This document shows, in pieces, positions 27,151 through 36,070 of a stretch of DNA of 64,000 nt (position 1 is the stretch's first letter; each line of letters opens with the position of its first letter). The position numbers were made by a program, and so were the translations under genes. Under the pieces are notes generated by a model that saw nothing but the letters and a program-made list of their open reading frames with translations, did no database searches and had not been told where the DNA came from. Origin of the DNA: Alistipes sp. Zagget8 (GTDB lineage Bacteria; Bacteroidota; Bacteroidia; Bacteroidales; Rikenellaceae); contig MSHJ01000010.1 of the NCBI GenBank assembly GCA_001941065.1, positions 377,721-441,720 on the forward strand. Reading direction: 5' to 3'.

Positions 27151-28998
27151 ATGGCAATTACCAAACGTGAAAAGCTGTTCACCGAGTTTCCGCCGGTTCC
27201 GACCGAGAAATGGGAAGAGGTGATCACAGCCGACCTGAAAGGTGCCGATTACGAGCGCAAACTGGTGTGGCGCACGGGCGAAGGATTCAATGTCCGCCCC
27301 TACTACCGCGCCGAAAATCTCGAAGGCATCCGGTTTCTGGGCTCGCAGGCAGGCGAGTTCCCGTTCGTGAGAGGCACGCGCACCCACAATCGCTGGCACG
27401 TGCACCAGACCGTCGAGGTCAAATCCCCCAAGGAGGCCAACGCCGAGGCGCTGAAACTCCTCAATTCGGGCGTCGACTCGCTGGGCTTCTCGATCGTCAA
27501 GGAGGGCTTTACGGCCGCCGACCTCGACGAGCTGCTCCGCGAAATCTCGATCCCCGCCGTCGAACTCACCTTCTGCGGCGTGCAGACGGGCAACGTAGCC
27601 GGTCTGATGCTCGACAAACTCGAAAAAGAGGGCCTCACGGCCGATGCACACGTTGCGTTCTGCATCGACCCGCTGGTCAAGGGCCTCTCGCAGAAGGGTG
27701 ATTTCTGCTCGCCCAACGGCGAAAAATGCTTCGCGAAGATCGTCTCGCTGATCGAGCGGACCCGCGAGTACAAGCACATCCGCATCGTGACCGTCTCGGC
27801 CGGCATCTTCTCGAACGCCGGATCGACCATCGTCGAAGAGCTGGCTTTCGCCCTCGCGGCCGGTAACGACTACCTCGCACGCCTCACCGACGCAGGCGTC
27901 GACGCCGAAACGGCAGCCCGCAAACTGCGCTTCTCGTTCTCGGTGACCTCGAACTATTTCATGGAAATCGCCAAGTTCCGCGCGGCGCGTATGCTCTGGG
28001 CCAACATCGTCAAGGAGTACAACCCCGCGAAGAACTGCGCCTGCAAAATGATGATTCACGCCCGCACCGCGGACTGGAACCAGACCGTATACGACCCCTA
28101 TGTGAATATGCTCCGCGGCACCACCGAGGCCATGTCGGCCACAATCGCCGGCGTGCATTCGCTGGAGGTGACGCCGTTCGACGCCGCATTCGAAGCCCCC
28201 ACGGAGTTCTCGAAGCGCATCGCCCGCAATGTCGAGCTGCTGCTCAAGAACGAGTCGCATTTCGACCAGGTGGTAGACCCCGCCGGCGGTTCGTACTACG
28301 TCGAGAACCTCACGCAGTCGATTGCCACAGAGGCGTGGAAGCTCTTCCTCGAAATCGAGGAGAAGGGCGGCTACACCGAGGCTTACAAGGCCGGATTCAT
28401 CCGCGAGCGCATCGCCGCTTCGGCCGCTGCCAAGGACAAGGCCATCGCAACGCGCCGTCAGACGCTGCTCGGAGCCAACCAGTATCCCAACTTTACGGAG
28501 GTCGCCGACAAGGCCATCACCGCCGAGGCCGTGACGCGCAAGCAGGCCGAAGGCAACACGCTGGCACCCTACCGCGGCGCCATGGCCTTCGAAGAGATGC
28601 GCCTGCACGTGGACCGCTCGGGCCGTCAGCCCAAGGCGTTCATGCTCACCTGCGGAAGCCTGGCGATGGCACGCGCACGCGCCCAGTTCTCATCCAATTT
28701 CTTCGGCTGCGCCGGTATCCGGGTGCAGGACAACACCTTCTTCAAGTCGATCGAGGAGGGTGTGAAAGCCGCCCTCGAGTCGAAAGCCGAGATCGTGGTG
28801 GTATGCGCCGCCGACGACGACTATGCCGAGGCCGCTCCGAAGGTCAAGGAACTGCTCGGCGGCAAAGCGATCCTCGTGGTCGCCGGAGCCCCCGCCTGCA
28901 CGCCCGAACTGGAGGCACAGGGCATCACGAATTTCATCAACGTGAAATCGAACGTCCTGGAAACCCTGAAGTTTTACCTTAAAGAGATGGGAATTTGA
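27151..28998 (+). CDS. mutA: Methylmalonyl-CoA mutase small subunit
   Basis: A 615-residue non-catalytic subunit of the B12-dependent mutase that interconverts succinyl-CoA and (R)-methylmalonyl-CoA for propionate formation. It has the family start [32 protein letters not shown], a TIM-barrel domain to about 460 ([27 protein letters not shown]) and a degenerate C-terminal cobalamin-fold domain (about 470-615). The B12-ligand motif DxHxxG is absent there, as expected for the small subunit. Its TGA lies 2 bp before the mutB ATG, so translation is probably coupled. Confidence 0.97.
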   Translation: MAITKREKLFTEFPPVPTEKWEEVITADLKGADYERKLVWRTGEGFNVRPYYRAENLEGIRFLGSQAGEFPFVRGTRTHNRWHVHQTVEVKSPKEANAEALKLLNSGVDSLGFSIVKEGFTAADLDELLREISIPAVELTFCGVQTGNVAGLMLDKLEKEGLTADAHVAFCIDPLVKGLSQKGDFCSPNGEKCFAKIVSLIERTREYKHIRIVTVSAGIFSNAGSTIVEELAFALAAGNDYLARLTDAGVDAETAARKLRFSFSVTSNYFMEIAKFRAARMLWANIVKEYNPAKNCACKMMIHARTADWNQTVYDPYVNMLRGTTEAMSATIAGVHSLEVTPFDAAFEAPTEFSKRIARNVELLLKNESHFDQVVDPAGGSYYVENLTQSIATEAWKLFLEIEEKGGYTEAYKAGFIRERIAASAAAKDKAIATRRQTLLGANQYPNFTEVADKAITAEAVTRKQAEGNTLAPYRGAMAFEEMRLHVDRSGRQPKAFMLTCGSLAMARARAQFSSNFFGCAGIRVQDNTFFKSIEEGVKAALESKAEIVVVCAADDDYAEAAPKVKELLGGKAILVVAGAPACTPELEAQGITNFINVKSNVLETLKFYLKEMGI

Positions 28999-29000
28999 TT

Positions 29001-31139
29001 ATGAGACCGAATTTTTCTGAACTGAAATACGAAGCAGGCGCACAGAAAAGCTGCTGCGCCTCGAAAGGCTGCGGTCAGGTAGAGCCGTGGCTGACGGCCG
29101 AGGGTATTCCCGTCAAGGGCGCCTATACGGCCGAGGACCTCGAAGGCATGGAGCACCTGAACTATGCGGCAGGTATCGCCCCGTTCCTGCGCGGCCCCTA
29201 TTCGACGATGTACGTGATGCGTCCGTGGACCATCCGCCAGTACGCCGGATTCTCCACCGCCGAGGAGTCCAACGCCTTCTACCGCCGCAACCTCGCGGCC
29301 GGACAGAAGGGTCTGTCGGTGGCCTTCGACCTCGCCACGCACCGCGGCTACGACGCAGACCACCCGCGCGTGGTGGGCGACGTGGGTAAAGCCGGCGTGT
29401 CGATCTGCTCGGTGGAGGACATGAAGGTGCTCTTCAACGGCATTCCCCTCGACCGGATGTCGGTGTCGATGACCATGAACGGTGCCGTGCTGCCCGTGCT
29501 GGCATTCTACATCGTGACCGGTCTGGAGCAGGGCTGCACCCTCGACCAGCTGGCCGGTACCATCCAGAACGACATCCTCAAGGAGTTCATGGTGCGCAAC
29601 ACCTATATATATCCTCCCGAGTTCTCGATGCGCATCATCGCCGACATCTTCGAGTACACCTCGAAGAATATGCCTAAATTCAACTCGATCTCGATTTCGG
29701 GTTATCACATGCAGGAGGCCGGCGCCACGGCAGACATCGAGCTGGCCTACACGCTGGCCGACGGTCTGGAGTACCTGCGTGCGGGTATCAACGCCGGCAT
29801 GTCGGTCGATGCCTTCGCACCGCGCCTGTCGTTCTTCTGGGCCATCGGCATGAACCATTTCATGGAGATCGCCAAGATGCGTGCCGCACGTATGCTGTGG
29901 GCCAAGATCGTGAAGCAGTTCGAGCCCAAGAACCTCAAATCGCTGGCCCTGCGTACCCACTCGCAGACCTCGGGATGGTCGCTCACCGAGCAGGACCCGT
30001 TCAACAACGTCGCCCGCACGGCCATCGAGGCCATGGGCGCCGCCCTGGGACACACCCAGTCGCTGCACACCAACGCGCTGGACGAGACCATCGCCCTGCC
30101 GACGGATTTCTCGGCGCGTATTGCGCGTAACACGCAGATTTACATCCAGGAGGAGACCAACATCTGCCGCGAGGTCGACCCGTGGGCAGGCTCCTACTAC
30201 GTGGAGTCGCTGACCAACGAGATCGCCCACAAAGCCTGGGAGCGCATCGAGGAGGTCGAGAAGCTGGGCGGTATGGCCAAGGCCATCGAGACCGGCATTC
30301 CGAAAATGCGTATCGAGGAGGCTTCGGCCCGCAAGCAGGCCCGCATCGACTCCGGCGAGGAGAAGATCATCGGTATCAACGAATACCGCCTGGAAAAGGA
30401 GGCTCCGATCGACATCCTCGCCGTGGACAACACGGCCGTGCGCGAGAGCCAGATCAAGCGTCTGAAGGAGCTGCGTGCCAACCGCGACGAAGCAGCCGTG
30501 CAGAAAGCGCTGGCCGCCATCACCGAGTGCGTAAAGACCAAGCAGGGCAACCTGCTGGAGCTGGCCATCGAGGCTGCGAAGGTCCGCGCATCGCTGGGTG
30601 AAATCTCCGACGCCTGCGAGGTTGTCGTAGGCCGCTACAAAGCAGTTATCCGTTCCATTTCAGGTGTATACTCTTCAGAAGTGAAAAACGACAAATCCTT
30701 CGAGCACGCCAAGGAGCTGTGCGCCGAATTCGCCAAGAAAGAGGGCCGTCAGCCGCGCGTCATGATTGCCAAGATGGGTCAGGACGGCCACGACCGCGGC
30801 GCCAAGGTCGTCGCCACGGGATATGCCGACATCGGCTTCGACGTCGACATGGGCCCGCTGTTCCAGACTCCCGAAGAGGCCGCCCGTCAGGCCGTCGAGA
30901 ACGACGTGCATGTGGTCGGCGTATCGTCGCTGGCCGCGGGTCACCTGACGCTCGTGCCGCAGCTGATCGCCGAGCTGAAGAAACTCGGCCGCGAGGACAT
31001 CATCGTCATCGTGGGCGGCGTAATCCCCCACCAGGACTACGACGAACTGTACCGCGACGGAGCCGCCGCCATCTTCGGCCCCGGCACGCCGATCGCCACG
31101 GCTGCCATCAAGATCCTCGAGATCCTGCTCGCCGACTAA
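29001..31139 (+). CDS. mutB: Methylmalonyl-CoA mutase large (catalytic) subunit
   Basis: A 712-residue catalytic subunit. The N-terminal half is the substrate-binding TIM barrel ([55 protein letters not shown]). The C-terminal B12-binding domain has D595-G-H597-D-R-G600, whose His is the lower cobalt ligand, followed by VSSLAAGH and VGGVIP, which hold the nucleotide tail. I chose the ATG at 29001; a TTG two codons upstream overlaps the mutA stop. An intrinsic terminator follows. No epimerase or carboxylase gene is adjacent, so the rest of the pathway must lie elsewhere. Confidence 0.98.
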   Translation: MRPNFSELKYEAGAQKSCCASKGCGQVEPWLTAEGIPVKGAYTAEDLEGMEHLNYAAGIAPFLRGPYSTMYVMRPWTIRQYAGFSTAEESNAFYRRNLAAGQKGLSVAFDLATHRGYDADHPRVVGDVGKAGVSICSVEDMKVLFNGIPLDRMSVSMTMNGAVLPVLAFYIVTGLEQGCTLDQLAGTIQNDILKEFMVRNTYIYPPEFSMRIIADIFEYTSKNMPKFNSISISGYHMQEAGATADIELAYTLADGLEYLRAGINAGMSVDAFAPRLSFFWAIGMNHFMEIAKMRAARMLWAKIVKQFEPKNLKSLALRTHSQTSGWSLTEQDPFNNVARTAIEAMGAALGHTQSLHTNALDETIALPTDFSARIARNTQIYIQEETNICREVDPWAGSYYVESLTNEIAHKAWERIEEVEKLGGMAKAIETGIPKMRIEEASARKQARIDSGEEKIIGINEYRLEKEAPIDILAVDNTAVRESQIKRLKELRANRDEAAVQKALAAITECVKTKQGNLLELAIEAAKVRASLGEISDACEVVVGRYKAVIRSISGVYSSEVKNDKSFEHAKELCAEFAKKEGRQPRVMIAKMGQDGHDRGAKVVATGYADIGFDVDMGPLFQTPEEAARQAVENDVHVVGVSSLAAGHLTLVPQLIAELKKLGREDIIVIVGGVIPHQDYDELYRDGAAAIFGPGTPIATAAIKILEILLAD

Positions 31140-31162
31140 TTCGGTTGAATTGCAAAAAGGAA

Positions 31163-31191
31163 AGCCTCCGGAAGATTCCGGAGGCTTTTTT
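31163..31191 (+). terminator. Intrinsic terminator of mutAB
   Basis: Stem AGCCTCCGGA/TCCGGAGGCT (31163-31186, 4-nt loop) followed by TTTTTT. It begins 24 bp after the mutB stop. Confidence 0.92.
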
Positions 31192-31271
31192 GCACCCCAG
31201 AGTAACACCGTATGGAAAAAATCCATATATTTATTACAGCATCGCGTCACAAACCCTTAAACATCACTCCT

Positions 31272-31601
31272 ATGAAAACATTATTGAAAATCGGAATCTG
31301 CCTGCTGCTGGCTGCGGGATTCGCAGCCTGCGACAAAGACGAAACTCCCGTAATCGGGCGGCTGAAAGTTAAATATATAAATATGGAAGCTACATCCGTC
31401 ACCATTTATACGGAAGCGGAAAACAAAATCTACTCTAAACAAAATCCGGGAACAAACTTATCGATCGATTTAAATCCCGGCAACTACGCAATTTTATCGA
31501 CACCATCAAACGGTATTAAATATTATTTTCAGATTCAAGCCGGACGTACGACACACGCATCCTATCACAATTCTGAAACTCCGATTATAAAATACGAATA
31601 A
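31272..31601 (+). CDS. Small lipoprotein of unknown function
   Basis: A 109-residue protein with a lipoprotein signal (LLLAAGFAAC, C20 from the ATG at 31272). I preferred this start to one 60 bp upstream, which would bury the signal. The mature part looks all-beta (VKYINMEATSVTIYTE, NLSIDLNPGNYAILS, YYFQIQAGRTTHASY) and may be a single Ig/Fn3-like fold. Lower GC than its neighbours. A terminator lies on each side, so it is monocistronic. No known family is recognised. Confidence 0.72.
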   Translation: MKTLLKIGICLLLAAGFAACDKDETPVIGRLKVKYINMEATSVTIYTEAENKIYSKQNPGTNLSIDLNPGNYAILSTPSNGIKYYFQIQAGRTTHASYHNSETPIIKYE

Positions 31602-31622
31602 TACCGATTTACAAATCCTCAA

Positions 31623-31654
31623 AACCTCCCGGCCATTCTGCCGGGAGGTTTTTT
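31623..31654 (+). terminator. Intrinsic terminator of the small lipoprotein gene
   Basis: Perfect 11-bp stem AACCTCCCGGC/GCCGGGAGGTT (31623-31650, 6-nt loop) followed by a T-run. Confidence 0.92.
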
Positions 31655-31684
31655 GCCTGTTTGGTCCGAAAAATTGTCGAAAAA

Positions 31685-31716
31685 GTTGCCGTAAAAGCAG
31701 GTAATTTCTATATTTG
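31685..31716 (+). promoter_or_regulatory. Promoter of the 186-residue secreted protein gene
   Basis: The -7 element TATATTTG (31709-31716) matches TAnnTTTG. A -33-like GTTG (31685-31688) sits 20 bp upstream. The ATG follows 33 bp after the -7. Confidence 0.65.
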
Positions 31717-31749
31717 TACGACTAAACATCTTTTTCAACTTTTCAGACC

Positions 31750-32310
31750 ATGAAGAAACTTTTCTGCACAGCCCTTTTCGGGCTGTTTCTCGGCGGCGTC
31801 TTCGCGCAAACGCCCGAGATCGCCGAACCCGATTTCATCGGGGAGGTCGTCACCATCCTGCCCGACGGCAGCAGTTCCAAACTCGAAAAAGAGACCGTCC
31901 TGCTGCGAACCCGGGCTAACGCAAGCGCCCAGATCTTCGGCATCGGCAAGGCCAAGACCAAACTCATCATCGACACGCCCGAAGCTGCCGTACGCCTCAA
32001 GAGCGGGAACGACATCCGGTTCATCGTCAAAGCCGTGGACAATGCCACCGACCCCATCTCGATCATCAACGTCTTTCGCTTCGAGACCAACAAAAAGAAA
32101 CGTCTTGCCGAATTGTCTTCGGTCAGCTCGTTCGGCAGCGTGAAATCCAACAAACTGGAGCGACTCCGCTTCTCGGCCGAGAAATACGGCGAGAAATCCT
32201 ACCTGCTGACGCTGATCGACAAACCCGCCGGGGAATACGGCATCACGGTCAGCAACCCGAACAACCTCGACGAAAAAGGGACGATCGTTTCGACCTTCGC
32301 CATCGAATAA
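31750..32310 (+). CDS. Secreted protein of unknown function, paralogue 1 of 2
   Basis: A 186-residue protein with signal peptide (MKKLFCTALFGLFLGGVFA). The mature part is probably all-beta. Motifs shared with the next gene include PEIAEPDFIG, an R.RA.....FGIGK segment, FIVKAVDN..DP...I.VFRF....KKR.AE..SV..FG and GEYGITV. I do not recognise the family. It has its own promoter and terminator, so the two paralogues are separate transcripts despite being adjacent. Confidence 0.82.
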   Translation: MKKLFCTALFGLFLGGVFAQTPEIAEPDFIGEVVTILPDGSSSKLEKETVLLRTRANASAQIFGIGKAKTKLIIDTPEAAVRLKSGNDIRFIVKAVDNATDPISIINVFRFETNKKKRLAELSSVSSFGSVKSNKLERLRFSAEKYGEKSYLLTLIDKPAGEYGITVSNPNNLDEKGTIVSTFAIE

Positions 32311-32330
32311 AAACGCCGTACCATACAGCA

Positions 32331-32362
32331 AACCCCGCGGCCGGAAGGTCTGCGGGGTTTTT
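32331..32362 (+). terminator. Intrinsic terminator between the two paralogues
   Basis: Stem AACCCCGC/GCGGGGTT (32331-32338 and 32352-32359) with a 13-nt loop that can pair further, followed by TTTTT. Confidence 0.85.
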
Positions 32363-32392
32363 CGTATGAGTTCGAATTTTTTCAGCCTCAAA

Positions 32393-32424
32393 TTTGTCCG
32401 GCGGGACGATTTATCCTATCTTGC
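32393..32424 (+). promoter_or_regulatory. Promoter of the second paralogue
   Basis: The -33 element TTTG (32393-32396) is separated by 20 bp from a -7-like TATCTTGC (32417-32424, two mismatches to TAnnTTTG). It lies 20 bp before the ATG at 32444, supporting that start. Confidence 0.55.
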
Positions 32425-32443
32425 AACGTCAATTTATCCAACC

Positions 32444-32998
32444 ATGAAAAAATATCTGATCCTGCTTTTTGCCGCCTGCTGCTCCGGAGCGGCGCTCTAT
32501 GCCCAGGTTCCGGAATTTCCCGAACCCGAATTTATCGGCCAATGCCTAGCCATCCGCACCGACAATTCGACCGAGCAACTCGTTCAGGAGAGCCTGGCGC
32601 CCCGCCACCGCGCCTCCACCGGACAAAAACTGTTCGGCATCGGCAAGGACCATATCGACGAAATGACGCTCAAAGGCCCGCGGGCCTATGCCCGGTTCAA
32701 GAAAAGCGACGGCATCGCCTTCATCGTCCGCGTCCCGGACAACGGCCCCGACCCGATGTCGTCCATCACGGTCTTCCGTTTCAAGGTCAAAAAGAAGATG
32801 CGGATCGCCGAATACGCTTCGGTCGGAACGTTCGGCGACCGCCAGAGCAACACGCTGGAGCGTCAGCCCTTCACGTCGCGCCGGTTCGGAAGCAGCTCCT
32901 ACCTCATCATCCTCAAAGACGTTCAGGAGGGCGAATACGGCATCACGGTCGATGCCCTCGGCAGTCTGACCGTCTCGACGTTCGGCGTCGACAAATAA
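32444..32998 (+). CDS. Secreted protein of unknown function, paralogue 2 of 2
   Basis: A 184-residue protein with signal peptide (MKKYLILLFAACCSGAALYA). It matches the preceding protein along its whole length: PEFPEPEFIG, APRHRAS...LFGIGK, FIVRVPDNGPDPMSSITVFRFKVKKKMRIAEYASVGTFG and GEYGITV. The ATG at 32444 is favoured over one 78 bp upstream because it starts the signal peptide and follows the promoter. A tandem duplication with divergence is evident; function is unknown. Confidence 0.82.
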   Translation: MKKYLILLFAACCSGAALYAQVPEFPEPEFIGQCLAIRTDNSTEQLVQESLAPRHRASTGQKLFGIGKDHIDEMTLKGPRAYARFKKSDGIAFIVRVPDNGPDPMSSITVFRFKVKKKMRIAEYASVGTFGDRQSNTLERQPFTSRRFGSSSYLIILKDVQEGEYGITVDALGSLTVSTFGVDK

Positions 32999-33012
32999 CC
33001 CGCCCCGCAGGC

Positions 33013-33053
33013 AAAAAAATCCCCGCACCTTATCGAAAGGCGCGGGGATTTTT
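33013..33053. terminator. Bidirectional intrinsic terminator
   Basis: Stem AATCCCCGC/GCGGGGATT (33018-33026 and 33042-33050) has T residues after it on the plus strand and a seven-A run before it (T-run on the minus strand). It ends both the plus-strand paralogue gene and the convergent dehydrogenase gene. Confidence 0.88.
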
Positions 33054-33069
33054 ACATGGAACAGTCCGA

Positions 33070-34212
33070 TCAGAGGCAGGCTTCGAGAATCTTCCGGGCC
33101 ATGGCGCCGTCGACATTCCCGGCCTCGCCGTATTTCACGCCCGCAGCCTGAAAACGCCGTTCGATTTCGGCAATGGTCTGCTCGCCGATACCCTCCTCCG
33201 AAAGCCGCGTCGAGAGTCCCAGCGAACGGAAAAACGCCTCGTTGGCCGCAATCGTGCGGTCGATACGCTCCTCCTCCGTACCTCCGGTGATGCCCCAGAT
33301 GCGCTCGCCGTATTGCAGCAGTTTGCCGCGTTTCTGATCGCGCAGTACGCGCAGCGTGCCGTTGATGACGATGGCCAGCGTCGCCCCGTGGGTCAGCCCG
33401 TGCAATGCCGTGATCTCGTGGCCGATCATGTGCGTCGCCCAGTCCTCCCGGACACCCATGCGGATCATGTCGTTCAGCGCCAATGTCGCCGAGAGCATGT
33501 ATTCCGACATCACGTTGTAATCGGGATTGTCGGACAACGCCTCGGGTGCGATTTCGCTCACCGTATGCAGGATGCCTTCGGCCCAGCGGTCCATCAGGCG
33601 CGACTGACCGGGCGTGGTGAGGTACTGTTCCAGGACATGCACGAAGGTATCCGAAAGTCCGCAGGCGACCTGCCGCTTCGGAAGCGAATAGAGAACCTCG
33701 GGATCGAGAATCGAGAAGAGCGGATAGTTGCCCGAGAACGGGTATTTCTCCTTGGTTTCATAGCGCGAGATAACAGCCCCGGAGTTCATTTCGGAACCCG
33801 TCGCCGATATGGTCAGCACTGTTGCCAGGGGCACGGTCTTTTCGGCGTGTCCGCGGAGCACGATGTCCCACGCATCGCCGTCGTAGAGCAGTCCCGCGGC
33901 AATGAGTTTCGTGCCGTCGATCACCGAGCCGCCACCCACGGCCAGCAGGAAATCGACCTGCTTTTCCTTGCCCAGCGCAATGGCCTCGCGGAGCGTCTCG
34001 ACCGACGGATTCGCCTCGATGCCCCAGAATTCGACGAAGTCGCGCCCTTCGAGCGCTTTGACGACCTGGTCATAGACACCGTTGCGTTTGACGCTGCCGC
34101 CGCCGAAGGTGATCAGGATGCGTTTATCGGCAGGGATGAGTTTCGGCAGGCGGGCGATCTGTCCTTTGCCGAAAACCAGTTTGGTGGGATTGTGGTAGAT
34201 GAAGTTGTTCAT
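33070..34212 (-). CDS. Iron-containing alcohol dehydrogenase (YqhD / butanol-dehydrogenase-like)
   Basis: A 380-residue cytoplasmic NAD(P)H-dependent reductase of aldehydes to alcohols. The start FIYHNPTKLVFGKGQI and the nucleotide-binding GGGSVIDGTKLIAAG are typical of the YqhD/BDH branch. Metal ligands fit D and H in LSDTFVHVLEQY, H in THMIGHEI and H in HGLTHGATLAI. I chose the ATG at 34212, just after a good promoter. It is monocistronic and convergent with the paralogue pair. Two palindromes upstream suggest dedicated control, possibly by aldehyde or redox stress, which is inference. Confidence 0.95.
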   Translation of the reverse strand: MNNFIYHNPTKLVFGKGQIARLPKLIPADKRILITFGGGSVKRNGVYDQVVKALEGRDFVEFWGIEANPSVETLREAIALGKEKQVDFLLAVGGGSVIDGTKLIAAGLLYDGDAWDIVLRGHAEKTVPLATVLTISATGSEMNSGAVISRYETKEKYPFSGNYPLFSILDPEVLYSLPKRQVACGLSDTFVHVLEQYLTTPGQSRLMDRWAEGILHTVSEIAPEALSDNPDYNVMSEYMLSATLALNDMIRMGVREDWATHMIGHEITALHGLTHGATLAIVINGTLRVLRDQKRGKLLQYGERIWGITGGTEEERIDRTIAANEAFFRSLGLSTRLSEEGIGEQTIAEIERRFQAAGVKYGEAGNVDGAMARKILEACL

Positions 34213-34233
34213 GGCGAATGTGTTTAGCTGATA

Positions 34234-34263
34234 CAAAGATAATAAAAAGTCTGCCGAGGCAAA
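34234..34263 (-). promoter_or_regulatory. Promoter of the alcohol dehydrogenase gene
   Basis: The minus strand has -33 TTTG (34263-34260), an 18-bp spacer and -7 TATCTTTG (34241-34234), close to the full Bacteroidota consensus. The ATG is about 20 bp beyond the -7. Confidence 0.72.
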
Positions 34264-34269
34264 ACCGGA

Positions 34270-34319
34270 TTTGCCGGTCCGGCAAAATTTTCAACCCTTC
34301 TAAAGTGCCGTTACGGCAC
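34270..34319. promoter_or_regulatory. Twin palindromic operators upstream of the dehydrogenase promoter
   Basis: Two perfect palindromes with a single central T: TTTGCCGG-T-CCGGCAAA (34270-34286) and GTGCCGT-T-ACGGCAC (34305-34319). They share the core TGCCGnTnCGGCA, and their centres are 34 bp apart. The first lies 6 bp upstream of the -33 element. The repeated core argues for a dimeric regulator binding twice. Confidence 0.6.
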
Positions 34320-34573
34320 CAAAGATAGCAAAAAGAACGCCGGACAGATCGGGCGCCAGCAGATTTACCACTTTCCCGCATTTTTTAATTAAGGCCACTA
34401 TATAAAGTAACCTGAATGTTTTCTTGCATCCGACTGTTGTCGCTCACGGAGTTCTGCCGTATTTACAATTCGGCCCATTCCCAACCCTGAACGGGATGGG
34501 GCTTTCGGACAGCGTATCGGGAACTGTGATTCCAATTAGGAGCCAGTGTAAAGTATATATTATTCCCTTCGGT
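34320..34573. other. Gene-free spacer between dehydrogenase operators and PUL 2
   Basis: Together with the promoter and palindromes this makes a 361-bp gap. I see no gene here. An imperfect hairpin (CCCATTCCC / GGGATGGGG, about 34478-34505) could help end the PUL transcript, but there is no T-run and no convincing terminator. Confidence 0.5.
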
Positions 34574-36070
34574 TCATTTCGATACACTAGGGCCCCGGTC
34601 AAAATAATCGATCAATGCATAGGCATTCACATGAACCTGTTTCATGGCCTTCAGAAAATCCACATAAGGTTCACAATCTACCGAAACGATACCCTTGTTG
34701 CAATAGGCCTCCTCTCCGCTCTTGCTGTTATAAATCGCATCCCGGTATTTGAAATGCACCCATCCGACACAGTTCCGGGCACGCAACAGATGAAGCGTGA
34801 AATTCTGGTAATAACGTCCTCTGTCGGCCTGCGTGCGTACAAGCCAGCCGCCGCCCTCCTTATTCTCATACGGAATGCCGTTGCGGGCTGCATCCTCGCC
34901 CTTGACATAGAATTCGGTGACGAAAAACGGTTTGCCTTCGGACCACGACTCCAGATCGCGCATATATTCCTCTTCGGGTGTCCAGACCCCGTAATAATTG
35001 ACCGAAATCGCATCGCAGTATCGGGCGCAGGCCCGGACGGTGATCTCGTCGTATTTCGGGAATCCGTGCAGACGGCTTCCCAGAATCAGGTGGTTCGGGT
35101 CGTAGCGCCGCAGCGCCTCGGAGGCGGTCCGGAAATAGTAATCGGCCACATAGGCACGGAACGCCTCCTCGTCCTCCTCGGTGATTGCCTCGGGCGCGAC
35201 ACCGCGACGCCGCAGAAACTCAAGCGCCGCCTCTTTGGCATAGGCGCAACTCTCGGGAAGCGGCGTCGGGTTCCGGGCATCCGTCATACCCAGAAAATTA
35301 CGAAGCAGAATCGTCTGGTCGGCAAAATACTTACGCCATCCGATAAATCCCAATTCGTTGTCGATGTAGTAGCCGATGCAATGTTTATCGTTGCGGAACT
35401 TGGCGCAGTTCTCGCGGGCATACCGGTCCAGATGATCCAAATAATCGGGATGGAAAACCGCGATCAGCCGGTTGAGCTTCAGCCGGTCGATCTCCGTATC
35501 CCACACGAACGACCGCAGCATGTAAGCCAAATCGATATAGGCCAATTTCCGACCGCCGGAATCGAGAATCCGCTCACCGCACCCCGGGGCCATAACATCG
35601 GAGTAGTGTTTGAGGGTGAAAGCCCCGAAATTGGCATAGTTGAAACCGTTTTCCCGCAACAAACGGGCCGTCTCGCGGCTCCACCTCCGTTCGCCGGGCA
35701 TCCCGGCGCAATCCCCGAGGCTCTGCGTTCCCATCAATACGAGGCATCCGTCGTCGGGATCGACGAAATACCAGCGGCCGTCGAATCTCCCGAGGCGGAA
35801 ATATCCCGGACTCCCGATGACAACCGACGGTTCCTTCAGGTCGCGGCGTCCGCCCCACCGGGTCAGACGAATCCGTTTCGGCCGAAAATCGCGCAAACTG
35901 TCGACAACGAGTGTCCGGTTCGATTCGCCGCTCTCCCAGCCGGTATATTCCAGGTTCCGGATTTTCTGGTATTCCACCGTACAACGGTTCCCGTAAGGCA
36001 CTTGCTGCCCGAAGCCGGGGTTGCCGAGGCCGAGAGCCATCGACAAGAGACATATTCGGATTTTCATCAT
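34574..36070 (-). CDS. Secreted GH-A-clan glycoside hydrolase, GH50-like (copy 2)
   Basis: A 498-residue secreted hydrolase. A signal peptide (about 1-21) is followed by a short beta-region with GYFRLGRFDGRWYFVDPDDG, then a TIM barrel. E239 in YYIDNELGF fits the catalytic acid (the Asn-Glu pair of clan GH-A) and E386 in FFVTEFYVKGED the nucleophile. The pattern is most like GH50 agarase-type enzymes, but a related unclassified family is possible. The homologous enzyme at 46992-48509 shares both active-site blocks and NYYGVWTPE. It is the last gene of the operon and overlaps the GH89 stop by 4 bp. Confidence 0.85.
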   Translation of the reverse strand: MMKIRICLLSMALGLGNPGFGQQVPYGNRCTVEYQKIRNLEYTGWESGESNRTLVVDSLRDFRPKRIRLTRWGGRRDLKEPSVVIGSPGYFRLGRFDGRWYFVDPDDGCLVLMGTQSLGDCAGMPGERRWSRETARLLRENGFNYANFGAFTLKHYSDVMAPGCGERILDSGGRKLAYIDLAYMLRSFVWDTEIDRLKLNRLIAVFHPDYLDHLDRYARENCAKFRNDKHCIGYYIDNELGFIGWRKYFADQTILLRNFLGMTDARNPTPLPESCAYAKEAALEFLRRRGVAPEAITEEDEEAFRAYVADYYFRTASEALRRYDPNHLILGSRLHGFPKYDEITVRACARYCDAISVNYYGVWTPEEEYMRDLESWSEGKPFFVTEFYVKGEDAARNGIPYENKEGGGWLVRTQADRGRYYQNFTLHLLRARNCVGWVHFKYRDAIYNSKSGEEAYCNKGIVSVDCEPYVDFLKAMKQVHVNAYALIDYFDRGPSVSK

